64,000 bases of DNA from Diplolepis rosae. Lineage: Eukaryota; Arthropoda; Insecta; Hymenoptera; Diplolepididae. Shown piece after piece: positions 32,480 to 42,343 of the stretch (position 1 is its first letter; each line of letters starts with the position of its first letter). The notes beneath the pieces are model-generated. The model had not been told where the DNA came from. It ran no database searches and worked only from the letters and a program-made list of their open reading frames with translations. The stretch is taken from positions 2,976,001-3,040,000 of the forward strand of contig JAPYXD010000704.1 of assembly GCA_030998225.1 (NCBI GenBank). The letters are read 5' to 3'. Made by a program: the position numbers and the translations under genes.

Positions 32480-32643
32480 CGAAATTGAGTACGAGGAATA
32501 TGCAGAAAATCAGACCATAAATGAAATAAAGTCTTGTCCCCATTTTCGGTTCTCCACAGCCCTTTCTCCCAAATTTCTTGAAATGTTGATGTTGTTGCAC
32601 ACACACACACACACACACGATCACTTGCGCACTTACATTTGAT
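32480..32643 (-). CDS. Candidate host exon encoding a signal-peptide-like N-terminus (partial)
   Basis: On the minus strand a polypyrimidine tract and acceptor (TTTTTTCTATTTTCAG, AG at 32645-32644) precede an exon that ends at a good donor, TTTCG|GTAAGA (GT at 32479-32478). Inside, an ATG at 32543 in the context GAAAATGG opens 21 codons plus one base: MGTRLYFIYGLIFCIFLVLN and then F. This has a short basic start and a hydrophobic core of about 15 residues, as in a secretory signal peptide or signal anchor. An upstream ATG at 32638 is followed directly by TAA. The CDS portion is 32480-32543 and the rest is 5' UTR, including the (CA)n tract. The downstream exons were not found, so the product is unknown. 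The evidence is the combination of acceptor, donor, start context and hydrophobicity. Confidence 0.45.
32598..32618. repeat. (CA)n microsatellite, about 10 units
   Basis: Perfect CA dinucleotide run; it lies within the 5' UTR part of the proposed exon. Confidence 0.95.
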
Positions 32644-32829
32644 CTGAAAATAGAAAAAACGTATTGTTGTAGGTTTCGATTGCGTTTGACTTCAACACGT
32701 AATATTCACCAGTAAAATTGAAAGTAAAAATGCAAAGCCACAAAAGTAAGAGATGAATAAACTGTAATGGGAGGAAGAAATGCTTCGGTTATCGTTTAAA
32801 AAAGCAGAATAACTCGCGATATTTACGGT

Positions 32830-33010
32830 CACTGCTGAGACGATTTTACCGGCACGAACAGGCACGAAAGTCCGGTCGATCTGCCGTTACCTGGATTCAA
32901 TATTCGTGATCTGGAGGTAGGTACGTAGGTAAGTGAAGGTACGACCTTCGTCTTCGTGTACCGTCTGAGAATGGCGAAAGCCAGTCAGCCACAGTCACGA
33001 GCTCGTCTCA
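32830..33010 (-). promoter_or_regulatory. GC-richer promoter / 5' UTR exon candidate for the 32.5-kb gene
   Basis: About 180 bp clearly richer in GC than its surroundings. Read on the minus strand it contains GAGACGAGCTCGTGACTGTG, GACTGACTGG-like initiator material and AATCCAG|GTAACGG at 32891/32890, a usable 5' splice site. It would fit an untranslated first exon spliced to the acceptor at 32644, giving an intron of about 245 bp. This is inference from composition and splice consensus only. Confidence 0.35.
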
Positions 33011-33469
33011 ACAATCCTATATTCATATCAGAGCTCCCAGAATTAAAAGAAAAAATATGCTGACAGGAAAAAATTATTGAACTTAATCAGCCAAAGTTTC
33101 CTCGAATCATTTATGCAGTGTAAAGCGAGTAAACCATTCATGTTACTGTATATTATTATTAAAAACTGTTTCACTCAGGATAATTAAACTCCAAAGATTG
33201 CTATAACCATTAATCTTCTAAATATCTGATATATTTTATAAGGTTTAAAAAAGGCAAAACGATTTCAGAGAATTTTAAGACATTTCAAAAATATTTTCAG
33301 AGACTAGAAAAATATTAAGGAGCATGTAGTAAGTTTGTAGTTTTAAGGAATTTCGAAATCTTACAGAATTTAAAACTTATAAAAATGTTTTTAAAAGTAT
33401 AGAACAATTTTAAAACGCCTTTCCAAATTCAAAAAGTCTCCAAACTATAGATATCATTTCTAAATGTAT
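33011..33469. other. Intergenic spacer
   Basis: AT-rich, nothing recognised. Confidence 0.45.
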
Positions 33470-33835
33470 TAAGGCCATGGATGAACCAGATCACGTGACC
33501 TAATTCCTGTAAAAGTTCGTGTAAGGTAACTTTTTTATTTTACAAAATATCTTCCCAAACATTTGAAAAATACTACAGAACACGATAGACAACGTCTGTC
33601 AAATTCGTTTGAGTGAAAATTTTGCAATAAAATTTACAGTTAACTATATAGTTGTCGATAGGTTATCAAATTTTTTTCCAAATTTTTACTAAACAGTAGT
33701 TAACAATCGTGATCTATTATCTTTTGTTACGTTTTCCAAATTTTCAGAAAGATACTTTGTGAATTAAAAGAGTTATCTTACATGAACAATTAAATGTATA
33801 ATTTAGTCACTTGGTCCGATTGATCCATGGCCTTA
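33470..33835. mobile_element. TAAGGCCATGGAT MITE, copy 2 (inverted relative to copy 1)
   Basis: The ends are TAAGGCCATGGATGAACC and TTGATCCATGGCCTTA with TAA/TTA at the borders. It aligns with copy 1 (29456-29819) in the opposite orientation over its full 366 bp, so the two form an inverted pair on either side of the candidate exon at 32.5 kb. Confidence 0.88.
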
Positions 33836-34004
33836 ATATTCTAATTCTTCTGATTTCGAGATCTTTTATTCATTTAATTTTCTACTTTAGATATGCTCTC
33901 AAAAACTTTTAAAAACTTATAGGTATAAAGCGTAATTCTTTAAAAGACAAATTTTAGTTAAAAACGCATAAACTTGGAATTTCATAAAGTGTGAAATTAG
34001 AAAA

Positions 34005-34150
34005 TAATAGTATATTGTGCAACTAGGAATATAAACATTTTTTTGCGAGTGTGAAGTTTGATGCCTGAGCATAACAAGGGTGACAACCACACAAATAAAA
34101 TTAATATTTTTCCGATGTCGCACACGATTCATAATTTTATTCAATTGCTA
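34005..34150. repeat. Dispersed repeat, second copy of the GAGTGTGAAGTTTGATG family
   Basis: It starts TATATTGTGCAACTAGGAAT and contains GCGAGTGTGAAGTTTGATGC, then GGGTGACAACCACACAAATA and a CGATGTCGCACACGATTC end. It is related to 20085-20240, and its right end to 42830-42850 (TGTTGCATACGATG). Confidence 0.55.
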
Positions 34151-35800
34151 TTATAAAATCCAAAAGTTTTATAAAAGAGAAACTTTTGATTTAAAAAATA
34201 CGTGAATTCGTGATTTCATAAAGTATGAAATTAGGAAATTCGTCATTGTGATTTTAGCAACATGAAATGTGTTCATTTTTGAAACTCTGACTTTTACGTA
34301 ATATTTCCTAACAAATGAAATTCTCAGACTTTTTCCTAAATTTTCCGACAGAAATTTACAATGGCTTATGGGTGTTTTTTGAAATTATAATTCTATAGTT
34401 TTCAGATGATAGTGTTGATTAACCATATAAAGGACATAAACTCTAATTAGAAATGCAAAAAGGCAAGATGACTGTAAATACACTCTTCAATATAAAATTA
34501 AAAAATACTAAGCAAATTTGATTGTAGTTAAAAATGTATATCCCATGATAACTACACCCATTTTCTAAATTTTTCTAAAAGCACTTTCACAATAAGACTC
34601 GCCTACGCTAACAATGAAACTCGATGCGATATTGGTAACGCAATATCATACTGAATGTAAGGAAAATGGAGAATTACCATTGCTTAATGCAAGTAAATAT
34701 CAATTGTCAAAGAAAAAAATATAATAAAATTGTAAGATATTGCTCAGTTGCTCATCGTCAAAATTACTTTGTGGACATTGTGCAATTTAAGGAGTGTCAT
34801 TTAATCAATGCATTGTACTTGGAATTCGCTGACACGAAGGAGAGTTCATTCGCAACTCTATATAACATCCTCGAAGTTTAACAAGCTATTTGAAAAGCAG
34901 GTGGTCTTTGAGGTATTTTTTGCCAAACAAATATAAAAACAAGTATTAATGGAAACTTATTTTATCTTTCGATATTCGTGAAATATCATAATCCAATTAT
35001 TTAAATATGATTTGTGTGTAACCTACTCTGGAAAGCCTTTCTAAAAAAAACTTCGGAATATAATAATTGATAGACAAAAATTTGATTCATAAATTTTTTT
35101 TTCAATTTTGAAGCTGTAATTGGTTTTTCATGCACATCAAGAGGAAATATTCTTTGATATTTAGGACAAATACATCAGGTGTACAAATAAGTTTCCGCCG
35201 TTTGATAAAAGTTGGTGTCACCAGTAAGTTTTGGTTGATAACTCTTAGTTTATTTGATTCTTAGTTTTCTTAGTTAAATGGATTCTTTTAAATTGAATAA
35301 ATCTTTAGTATTTTCAAAAAAATAAGTTTTGAACTTGAAAAATGATTTTTTGAATTCAAGAAAACCATTTTTTTTAAGTCACTTTAGTTGAATCAAAATA
35401 ATATATTTTAAAATCAAACAAGACATTGCATTAAAGAATTTTTCTATTCGAGTTTCGTTAATTTTCTAAATCAAACATATTTTTTTTTATGATATAAACA
35501 AACGATTTTTTAATATTAAATATAAGTTTTCTCTGAGTTTTAAGCAGACTTTACACTACCGGGCCTGGACCGGATCATGGAACGTTTCCGGGCTGCCAGT
35601 TCTGGCCCTAGGTGGGCCGTACATTTTCTGATCCATCTAAACATTCCGATCTAGGACTGGCCAGGGCCTCAACAAAATGCTTGTATGATCTGGTTTCTTT
35701 GTGTAGATGTATGAGATATTTGATAGAAAATATATACATAAGTAAAAGCAATTTTATATAACAAACCTAAAAAAAGTACTCGTATCCTCAACTCTATCCC
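34151..35800. other. Long stretch without recognisable genes
   Basis: A 71-codon frame (34666-34881, plus) has no motif I know. 35255-35540 is a diverged AT-rich TTTGAATCAAA-type MITE remnant. A GC-rich patch at about 35550-35670 (ACCGGGCCTGGACCGGATC and related inverted phrases) stands out and is partly shared with 15354. Confidence 0.4.
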
Positions 35801-35892
35801 CACACTGAGAAAACAGTTTGTTTGAATTAAACGAACATATATGTTTGATATACGGACAAACAAATTTTCTTCAATTTAAAGAAAACATGCAA
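35801..35892. repeat. Half copy of a CACTGAGAAAACAGTTTGTTTG MITE
   Basis: CACACTGAGAAAACAGTTTG followed by TTTGAATTAAACGAAC resembles the terminus of the palindromic element at 63259-63472. The opposite end was not found. Confidence 0.5.
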
Positions 35893-36303
35893 TTATTTTT
35901 GAAGATCGCTTTCTATCACATGCGATGATATTTTTTATGCATACATTTGTTTAGAAAGGATTCGTGAACAATGTTAATATAAGATCAATAGCAATGTGTA
36001 GTTTGCATGATGATACCGTTAAATCAATGCTACATATATGCAATACAGAGTTTTAAATAATTTTGTTTTGCATCTTTTGCGCTGTAAGAATTTCAAGAAA
36101 TAGAATCAGTTCCGGATGTTACCTCAAACAGATTTGTAAAAAAAAAATGTAGTCTTCTTTATAAAATACCGAGCCTTTCTGAGACGAAATCGGGTCGGAC
36201 AGATGCATAAAGAATGATTCAAAAAATTTCAAATTCTGTGAATCATTTCATGTTTACCAGAAAATTTGATATAATCCGCGATAAAATAAAGGAAAATTTA
36301 GTT
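35893..36303. other. Intergenic spacer
   Basis: Nothing recognised. Confidence 0.45.
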
Positions 36304-36688
36304 TAAGGTAGTTCGGTCACGAAACATTAGGCCTCAGGCAAAAATACATAATTTTTCTATGAAGAATTGCAATATTGTTATTGAAGGGATTATTCAAAAC
36401 AAAAAGATTATTTTCGATGAAAAAAATTTGAAATGCAGACATATAATGTATTATTTACGATTTATCAGAAACGCACCATTTTTAAAAATTTGGTAAAAAG
36501 CGATATGAAAAAAAGTGCAGTTGAAAATAAAATTTATTAAATACATTACATTTCTATGTTTCTAATGGTTTTTACCGAAAATAATCTATTCTTTTTTTAA
36601 TGATTCCTTCAATAATAATATTGCTATTCTTGAAAGCAAAATTATCTATTTATGCCTGAGGCCTAATTTTCATGGCCGAACTACCTTA
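36304..36688. mobile_element. 385-bp MITE with TAAGGTAGTTCGG termini
   Basis: The left end TAAGGTAGTTCGGTCACGAA and right end TTCATGGCCGAACTACCTTA form TIRs of about 40 bp with a few changes, both running into a (A/T)TTAGGCCTCAGGCA block. A right-half copy sits at 46135-46278. No coding capacity. Confidence 0.85.
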
Positions 36689-36822
36689 AACCACGTTCCC
36701 AGGTGAAAAAGTCGGGATCCAGACAGTATTTACAACGGGCGCAGTATTATGCCAGTTGTAACCAAGGAGTAAAGCCAGTACTGCGTGTTAATACTGTGCC
36801 AAACATTGGCATATTACTGACT

Positions 36823-37270
36823 TACTACTGGCGCAGTATTCTTTGCCAGTACGGGTGAAACTCTAATGTAGGGATATCATTGCCAGTTGGCACTCTACCT
36901 GTTTACTATTGGCGCAGTACTGATTAATATTATTGGAAAAATACCAACAAGTGAGTTATGCCAACCTTCGGCACAGTACTGGCTTAGTGCTGGCTGTAAA
37001 CAGAATCCAAATACTGTCTATCATCCGATATAAGAAACTCATTGACAGTTGGTGCTCAACTGGTTTACTATTGGTGCAGTAATGCTTATCATTACTGGCA
37101 AAATACAGACAAAGGAGGTGTGCTAACCTTAGGCACAGTTCTGGTTGACTACTGGCTATATACAAGATCCAAATACGGGATATGAACCGACATGGAAGTC
37201 TCGTCGACACTTGGTATTCCACTGGTTTACTAATGCCGCAGTACTAGTTATCATTACTGGCAGCATATCC
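36823..37270. repeat. 162-bp tandem repeat array, about 2.7 units
   Basis: The landmark CTATTGG(C/T)GCAGT or its variant recurs at 36906, 37068 and 37230, exactly 162 bp apart. A shortened unit precedes it (36835). Units share CGGCACAGTACTGGCT-like and AATCCAAATAC blocks and are rich in CAGTACTG palindromes. The flanks at 36735-36820, 37425-37530 and 38352-38410 carry further CCAGTACT phrases, so the array is part of a larger decayed element. Minus-strand translation gives a repeated peptide, which is a consequence of the tandem DNA and not evidence of a gene. Confidence 0.75.
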
Positions 37271-38439
37271 ATTCAAAATGTATTTTTATAAAATAATAAT
37301 TATTTTTCATAATTATTTTTCGTTGAGTGTTCCAAACATTTTTCAGGTTTTTTTTGCAAAATATAGTTATACTAGAAGTTAGAATACTTTTGAAATTACA
37401 AAATTTCACCAGATACAATCCAGTCAGTATCGGCTGCTAGTACTCGACCAGTACTACTTAAAAGTACAAGCCCAGTACTTACTGCCAACTCCCAGTCAAG
37501 TTATCATTAGGTGTCTGGCTAGTACCGCACGGAGAAAAATAGTTTAAATAATTTTACTCAACTTTCGATCAAAGTTGGGACATAGGTACAAGTTAGAAAT
37601 TATTTAGTATCACTGTAATTGTTTGTGATGTATTAAATGTTCAAGAATTAATCACATCTGGGTAAAATTCAAAAGTCTAGAGTAATAAGTCTTAAATTGT
37701 AATCGACTTTTAGATATGACTAGTTAATGAGAATTTCGACAACTTTTTTATAATCTTTCATTGAATCTTTCGTTACTTTTAAAGTATAAAAACTATAGAC
37801 AATTTAGGAAAAAAAAAGTAATTCTTTTCATCTCACTCTTTTATGACAAATCCTGTTTTAGTCTAACAGTTTACATAATTTATTCGAAAGTTTCACATAA
37901 TCTAGTTATATAGATTTTTTAAGTTTAATAAATTCTTGATGCAACATTTTTTCTAAATACATTTATAATTATCTTTATTTTCCACTTAAGTTCTTTAAAT
38001 TAAATTGATTTTATGTAAATTTAAACAGCAAAGTCTTGATAACTGTATTTATTAGGCATAATAATAAATTGGAATTCACAATTGTAAAATACGTCTTTTG
38101 AAAATATATACAACACAGAACCTAGTTACAAGAAAAATGTATATTAAATATTAATTAATAATTATAATTGTAATAATTAATTAAATTAATTTTTTTTGTA
38201 TTTTAAGAATAATTTATAAAAAAATTTAATTTATTTTTACTTATGTAAGGCTCAAAAACTCTAGTCACGACAATGGTCCACAAGTATATTTATAATAAAA
38301 AATGTGATTGACTTCGACGAATAGTGTGAATATATTTATTATAATTAGCGATCTAGCCAGAACTATGCCAGTACCGACAGATAGCACTGGACCAGTACTG
38401 CTTTCAAGTACGTAAGTTTTAATAAAGAATTCAATATTT
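37271..38439. other. AT-rich stretch without genes
   Basis: It contains CCAGTACT-rich remnants (37425-37530 and 38352-38410) and a CACGGAGAAAAATAG MITE-like end at about 37529. Nothing else recognised. Confidence 0.45.
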
Positions 38440-38548
38440 AAAGAATTTGAAAATCTTTCTGTGGAAAAAACGCTTTCGACTGCGCTGGGATTCGAGCCCA
38501 GGTCTTTCGATTGCCGGTCGACTGCTCTAACCACTGAGCCACACAGGT
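38440..38548 (-). repeat. tRNA-derived SINE fragment, copy 1
   Basis: On the minus strand the sequence has an A-box, TGGCTCAGTGGTTAGAGCAG, and a B-box, GGGCTCGAATCCC, at tRNA spacing. An anticodon-stem-like TCGAC...TCGA hairpin lies between them, but with C in place of the invariant T33. Homology with 46482-46580 continues beyond the tRNA part (GCGTTTTTTCC... and AGATTTTCAAATTC), which points to a SINE rather than a tRNA gene. Confidence 0.7.
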
Positions 38549-40140
38549 GTGATAAAAATTTCAAACTCAACTAATTAATTTAATAAAGAATTTTTTTTTA
38601 ATTTAAGGGGAGCAATCCATGCCTCGGGTTGAAAAAATCGATTGTTTTTTTCAATAAATTCGTTCTATATATATTCAAAAATGTGTCTGTGAAGTTTTAG
38701 GTCAATATTCCGAAAATTGACAAATATGTAAGTTATCAAAAACACTACTTTTTTTATACTTTTCTGACTACAAAAACTTTAACCGCATTTTCCTAAAATT
38801 CGGTTTTTCAAAACGGTGTGACGGATTGCACAAGAATGATACCTTCGAATCGGCTCTATACATGTCACATCGTTTACCATTGCGGGCAGCGCAAAGTCAA
38901 CTTCGGACGCATGAATTTTGCAAACCAAGTACGATTTTCGCGAATTAGACATTTTTTAATAATTTTTAAATAAAAAATTATGTGTGTGCAAAGTTTGGAG
39001 TACCTAACGTGAATAATTTTTTTTCAATCCACGCGCAAAGTTTAGTTAAAATTTTGGCTCAAGACATAGATTACTCAGTATTTTCCGTACTATGCGTATT
39101 TCTTGAAATATTTAGATATCTCAAGATAAAAAGCTCACCCTTATATTTCTAAGTGTATTAAAAAAACCTGCTATCCTATAATAAATGTGTCTTATATATA
39201 AATTATTCTAACTAGTCCGCATAAATTGTTTTTTTTAAGTTTAGTGTGAAGTATAAACACTGACTTTAAAGTGATTAATGAAACGAATAAAAAAATGGCA
39301 CAATATAAGTACAAAAAAATCTATTGAAGTTAAGCTAAAGAAATCATAATTTGCTGCCCCGGGTATAAGAACGCGGGAAGGAAGAAATTGTTTTCCTCAC
39401 CTTGAGTAGTATTTCTTCTTCTACTAAGTTAATTAGGTGAGATTCCAGTGAATTATTTAATCCTTTTTTTTAAAAACCTCCCATTCACGTTGAGATAATA
39501 ACATTTTTGGAAATAAAACAACTGTTTTTGGGTAAATCATAAGGATATTAGAAATTGTACGCGTAGCGAGAATAATGTTACCCACTATTTGTTTCTTTTA
39601 CTGTATAAAACGATACATCTTTCATTAGAAATGAAATTCTTCTTGAATAAGTAAATTAATCTTTATTTGTATGTACCTGGCCAATTAAAGTCAATGATAA
39701 CTATTTGAATTAAAAGAGGAATCCTATGTAAATCGTAAAATTGAATTTGATCAAAAAAAGAAATATTCCACCCGCTCAAATAACATACGATTCACTCAAT
39801 AAAATATAAAATTAACAAAACCACCTAAACCAATGATAATTTTTTCTCAGTCAAAATTTTTAAAAAACTGTAAATATTAAATACTAGCATAGATCTAAGG
39901 CACCTTAATTTATTTAAAAATTAAAAGTACTATAAAAATAAAAGAAAATATACTTTTTTTAAATAAGAAATCTAAATAATAGTTTGTTTTTCATTATTCT
40001 TTCACATGAAGAGAAATTGAGATCCTGCGACACTTCGGACATGAATCCCCGACATTTTAAGATACTCGTACAAATATTCGGATGGTAGACGATCAAACAC
40101 AATTACGTTTTTTTTTCATTGCATTGTTTTAAAGATTATT
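38549..40140. other. Stretch without recognisable genes
   Basis: 38600-38940 has mixed composition (CCATGCCTCGGGTTG; CAAAACGGTGTGACGGATTG) and looks like part of a repetitive element, but I cannot name it. The rest is AT-rich. Confidence 0.4.
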
Positions 40141-40620
40141 TAATTATACCTAGTTTATGCTAGAGGAGAGCACTGAGATCGTGCTTCGCGCGCGTTTTGG
40201 ACGTGAAAGGACTGAGACGAATTTGAGCGGATATGTATTGGCAAGCACGAAAGCTCCTCCCATTCGAATATAGTAGGAGGATACACAGAAATCTGGAGCT
40301 TGCGCCCTAGTAAATCAAGCTCGGCTAGCACAACCCCTTCCTTGGCGTTTTACCAACTTTCGAGGGTTACAAGCTCCCTCTGTGGCCTTTGCTGCCCAAT
40401 ATACCTCGACGGAGGTGTAGTAGGTAGTAGTACGTGCCGTTTGGATCCCAAAGAGAGGATTGAGAGAGTGTATGTGTGTGTGTGTGTGTGAGAGAGAGAG
40501 AAAGAGAGAAATCGGCAAGAGGGAATCCAAGCGAATTTTGGACCAGCAAGCACATGACCGTAAGCGCCGAAGATGTAAGGGAGGAAGCTGAGGAGGAAGT
40601 AAAATTGGCTGATACCCGTT
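40141..40620 (+). promoter_or_regulatory. GC-richer promoter / first-exon candidate
   Basis: A 0.48-kb block of clearly higher GC content, single-copy in this window, with CGTGCTTCGCGCGCG, AAGCTCCTCCCATTCG and a (TG)n(AG)n tract. Near its end an ATG (40554) is followed by splice-donor-like ATGACC|GTAAGC and GAAGAT|GTAAGG. Such islands in an AT-rich insect genome often mark promoters. No downstream exon was found, and a transposon begins at 40701. The opposite strand cannot be excluded. Confidence 0.35.
40472..40509. repeat. (TG)n(AG)n compound microsatellite
   Basis: About 9 TG units followed by about 9 AG units with one interruption. Confidence 0.95.
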
Positions 40621-40643
40621 TCCTTTTATCTCGCAATGTATAA
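40554..40643 (+). CDS. Small acidic ORF in the promoter-like block, doubtful
   Basis: ATG at 40554 gives 29 codons (MTVSAEDVREEAEEEVKLAD, then TRFLLSRNV) to TAA at 40641-40643. Two GTAAG(C/G) donor-like sites occur inside, so the true coding part of a first exon may be shorter. There is no known domain. It is listed because it is the only reasonable start in the GC-rich block. Confidence 0.18.
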   Translation: MTVSAEDVREEAEEEVKLADTRFLLSRNV

Positions 40644-40673
40644 TAGAATACTCTACATTTAAATGTGTGTATC

Positions 40674-40695
40674 ATATATATATATATATATATAT
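40674..40695. repeat. (TA)n microsatellite
   Basis: About 11 TA units, directly beside the TA target of the transposon at 40701. Confidence 0.95.
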
Positions 40696-40700
40696 GTATA

Positions 40701-41425
40701 CAGGGTGGGCCATCTAACATTTTGAATTTGAATCGGCTATAAAAAAAACTTATGGATATTTTTTCAAAAGTATGGTTTTATTACAGTAACCTATTTGATC
40801 AACCCAATTTTTCAGTACATTCGTCGCATTTGGGGCTAATAAAATGCAAATGTCATCATTGAGAAGCCGATGCGGATTTTGGTACGGTGGCATCATTGGG
40901 CCATTTTTCTTCGAAAATGAGAAAGAAGCCGCCGTTATGGTCAATGGCGAGCGAGCGAGCCATGCGATGCTCAACGAATATTTGTTTCTAAAAATTGAAG
41001 AGGATGACATGGACGTAACAATCAATCTTTTGCGCACCGCTTTCGAAAAACGAATAATCAGCCGAAATTCTGATGTCAATTGACTGCCTCGGAGCTGTGA
41101 TTTGATCCCGTTGGACTACTTTTTGTGGGAAGCCGTTGAAAATAAGTGTTACACTAACCATCCAGAGACGATTGAGGCCTTGAAATATGAAATCGAAGTA
41201 GCCATTCATGGGATTGAAGCCCAAGCAATCGAAAATGTACTGAAAAATTTGGTTGATCGAATGGGGTACTGTAAGGCCAACCGTGGCAGTCATTTGAATG
41301 ATGTTGTGTTTCATTTTTAAATGGAAAGGTTCAATCCTTCTAATAAAACCATACTTTTGAAAAAATATCCATAAGTTTTTTTATTATAGCCGATTCAAAT
41401 TCCAAATATTAGATAGCCCACCCTG
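40701..41425 (+). mobile_element. 725-bp non-autonomous DD41D (Rosa-like) element with long TIRs
   Basis: The left end CAGGGTGGGCCATCTAACAT and the right end ending GATAGCCCACCCTG belong to TIRs of about 83-85 bp. These match over CGGCTATAA..., CTTATGGATATTTTTTCAAA and AGTATGGTTTTATTA with few differences. TA duplications flank it (40699-40700 and 41426-41427). It keeps C-terminal transposase sequence but lacks the N-terminus and part of the core. It is therefore a deletion derivative, and probably one of the younger DNA transposons here, given the TIR conservation. Confidence 0.93.
40844..41320 (+). pseudogene. DD41D transposase remnant inside the 725-bp element
   Basis: The sequence carries CGFWYGGIIGPFFFENEKEA, MVNGERASHAMLNEYLF, an internal join, TINLLRTAFEKRIISRNSDV, a stop (TGA at about 41082) where Trp is expected, CDLIPLDYFLWEAVENKCYT and the end HLNDVVFHF with its stop at 41320. 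The segment with the second catalytic Asp (QQDGA in the 16-kb relic) is deleted. The last Asp (PLDYFLW) is present. The same family is found at 15810-16472. Confidence 0.88.
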
Positions 41426-41427
41426 TA

Positions 41428-41774
41428 TATATACATGATGATTGAAATATACACAAGAGAAAAGACAAATTGACAAAATTTTGGTCACTTTAACTCTGTA
41501 ATTTTGTTATCATACGGACAATAATGTGTTTAGTTGACCCAACATCATTTTTTGGTTATAAAGTTTGGTTGCCTCTACCAAATATTTTGCTTCATCCTAC
41601 CACAGATGTGTTTGATACTGTTAAATAATTATCTTGATCCAACGAATACAAAAATTAATTTGGTGGGTTCAAACAAAAAATGTTGTAGTACCAACAAAAT
41701 ATTTCTTAAATCAGCAAAACTGTTCAACCAAAAGCTTTGGTTCACTCGAGTAAACAAGTTTGAACAGATGAACA
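41428..41774. other. AT-rich spacer
   Basis: Contains TTTGGTT/AACCAAA-type phrases of a decayed MITE; no gene. Confidence 0.4.
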
Positions 41775-42343
41775 CACGGAGAAACTTTTTATATGAATTT
41801 TTACTAAAGTATTTTACAATTTATATTTATATTTATAAATACAATTTTATTTTTATACAACTATTTACTGATATATTAATATATCAATAATAAAATGGAA
41901 AATATCCAATTTTCATTAATAATATTAATATGGTAAAATAATAGATTATTATATTATTTTTGATTGAATATATATTAAAATAAAAAAATAATATTATTGA
42001 TGAACTAAATCTTTGAATTAAAAAATATTTTATTGATGAACCATTATAAAATTGATTAAAGAATAATATTATTGGAATAAATGATATTATTAATTAATTT
42101 ATTTATTATTTATTAATTTCAATTGGTCTCTGAGAATTTTTGTCAGTAAAAAGACTAAACTTTAAAAGAATGATATTAGACTTTAGTATGAATTATAGTA
42201 TAATTTGCTATAAACTATGCTAAAATTTCATATGATTTTTCTAAAGCTTAGTATTTTTACCATCGAAAATTCTCAAACTGATACGTTCGTCCCTAAATTG
42301 TAAAATACTTTAGTAAAAATTAATATTAAAAATTTCTCAATGC
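41775..42343. mobile_element. CACGGAGAAACTTTTTATAT MITE, copy 1, carrying an insertion
   Basis: The left end CACGGAGAAACTTTTTATAT matches the intact copy at 43483-43761. The right part (CTGAGAATTTTTGTCAGTAA onward, 42130-42343) matches that copy's remainder. About 290 bp of very AT-rich DNA (about 41826-42115) separate the two, so a second element or expansion inserted inside. The right terminus is degraded. Confidence 0.72.

Noticed and set aside
36956..37222. 88-codon minus-strand ORF with an internal peptide repeat
   Set aside because: The peptide repeat follows from the 162-bp DNA tandem repeat; sequence drift between units is not codon-like.
38440..38548. Functional tRNA gene
   Set aside because: T33 is replaced by C, acceptor-stem pairing is poor and a diverged second copy shares the non-tRNA tail; a SINE fits better.
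40315..40720. Minus-strand frames with THTHTH runs
   Set aside because: They arise from the (TG)n/(TA)n microsatellites.
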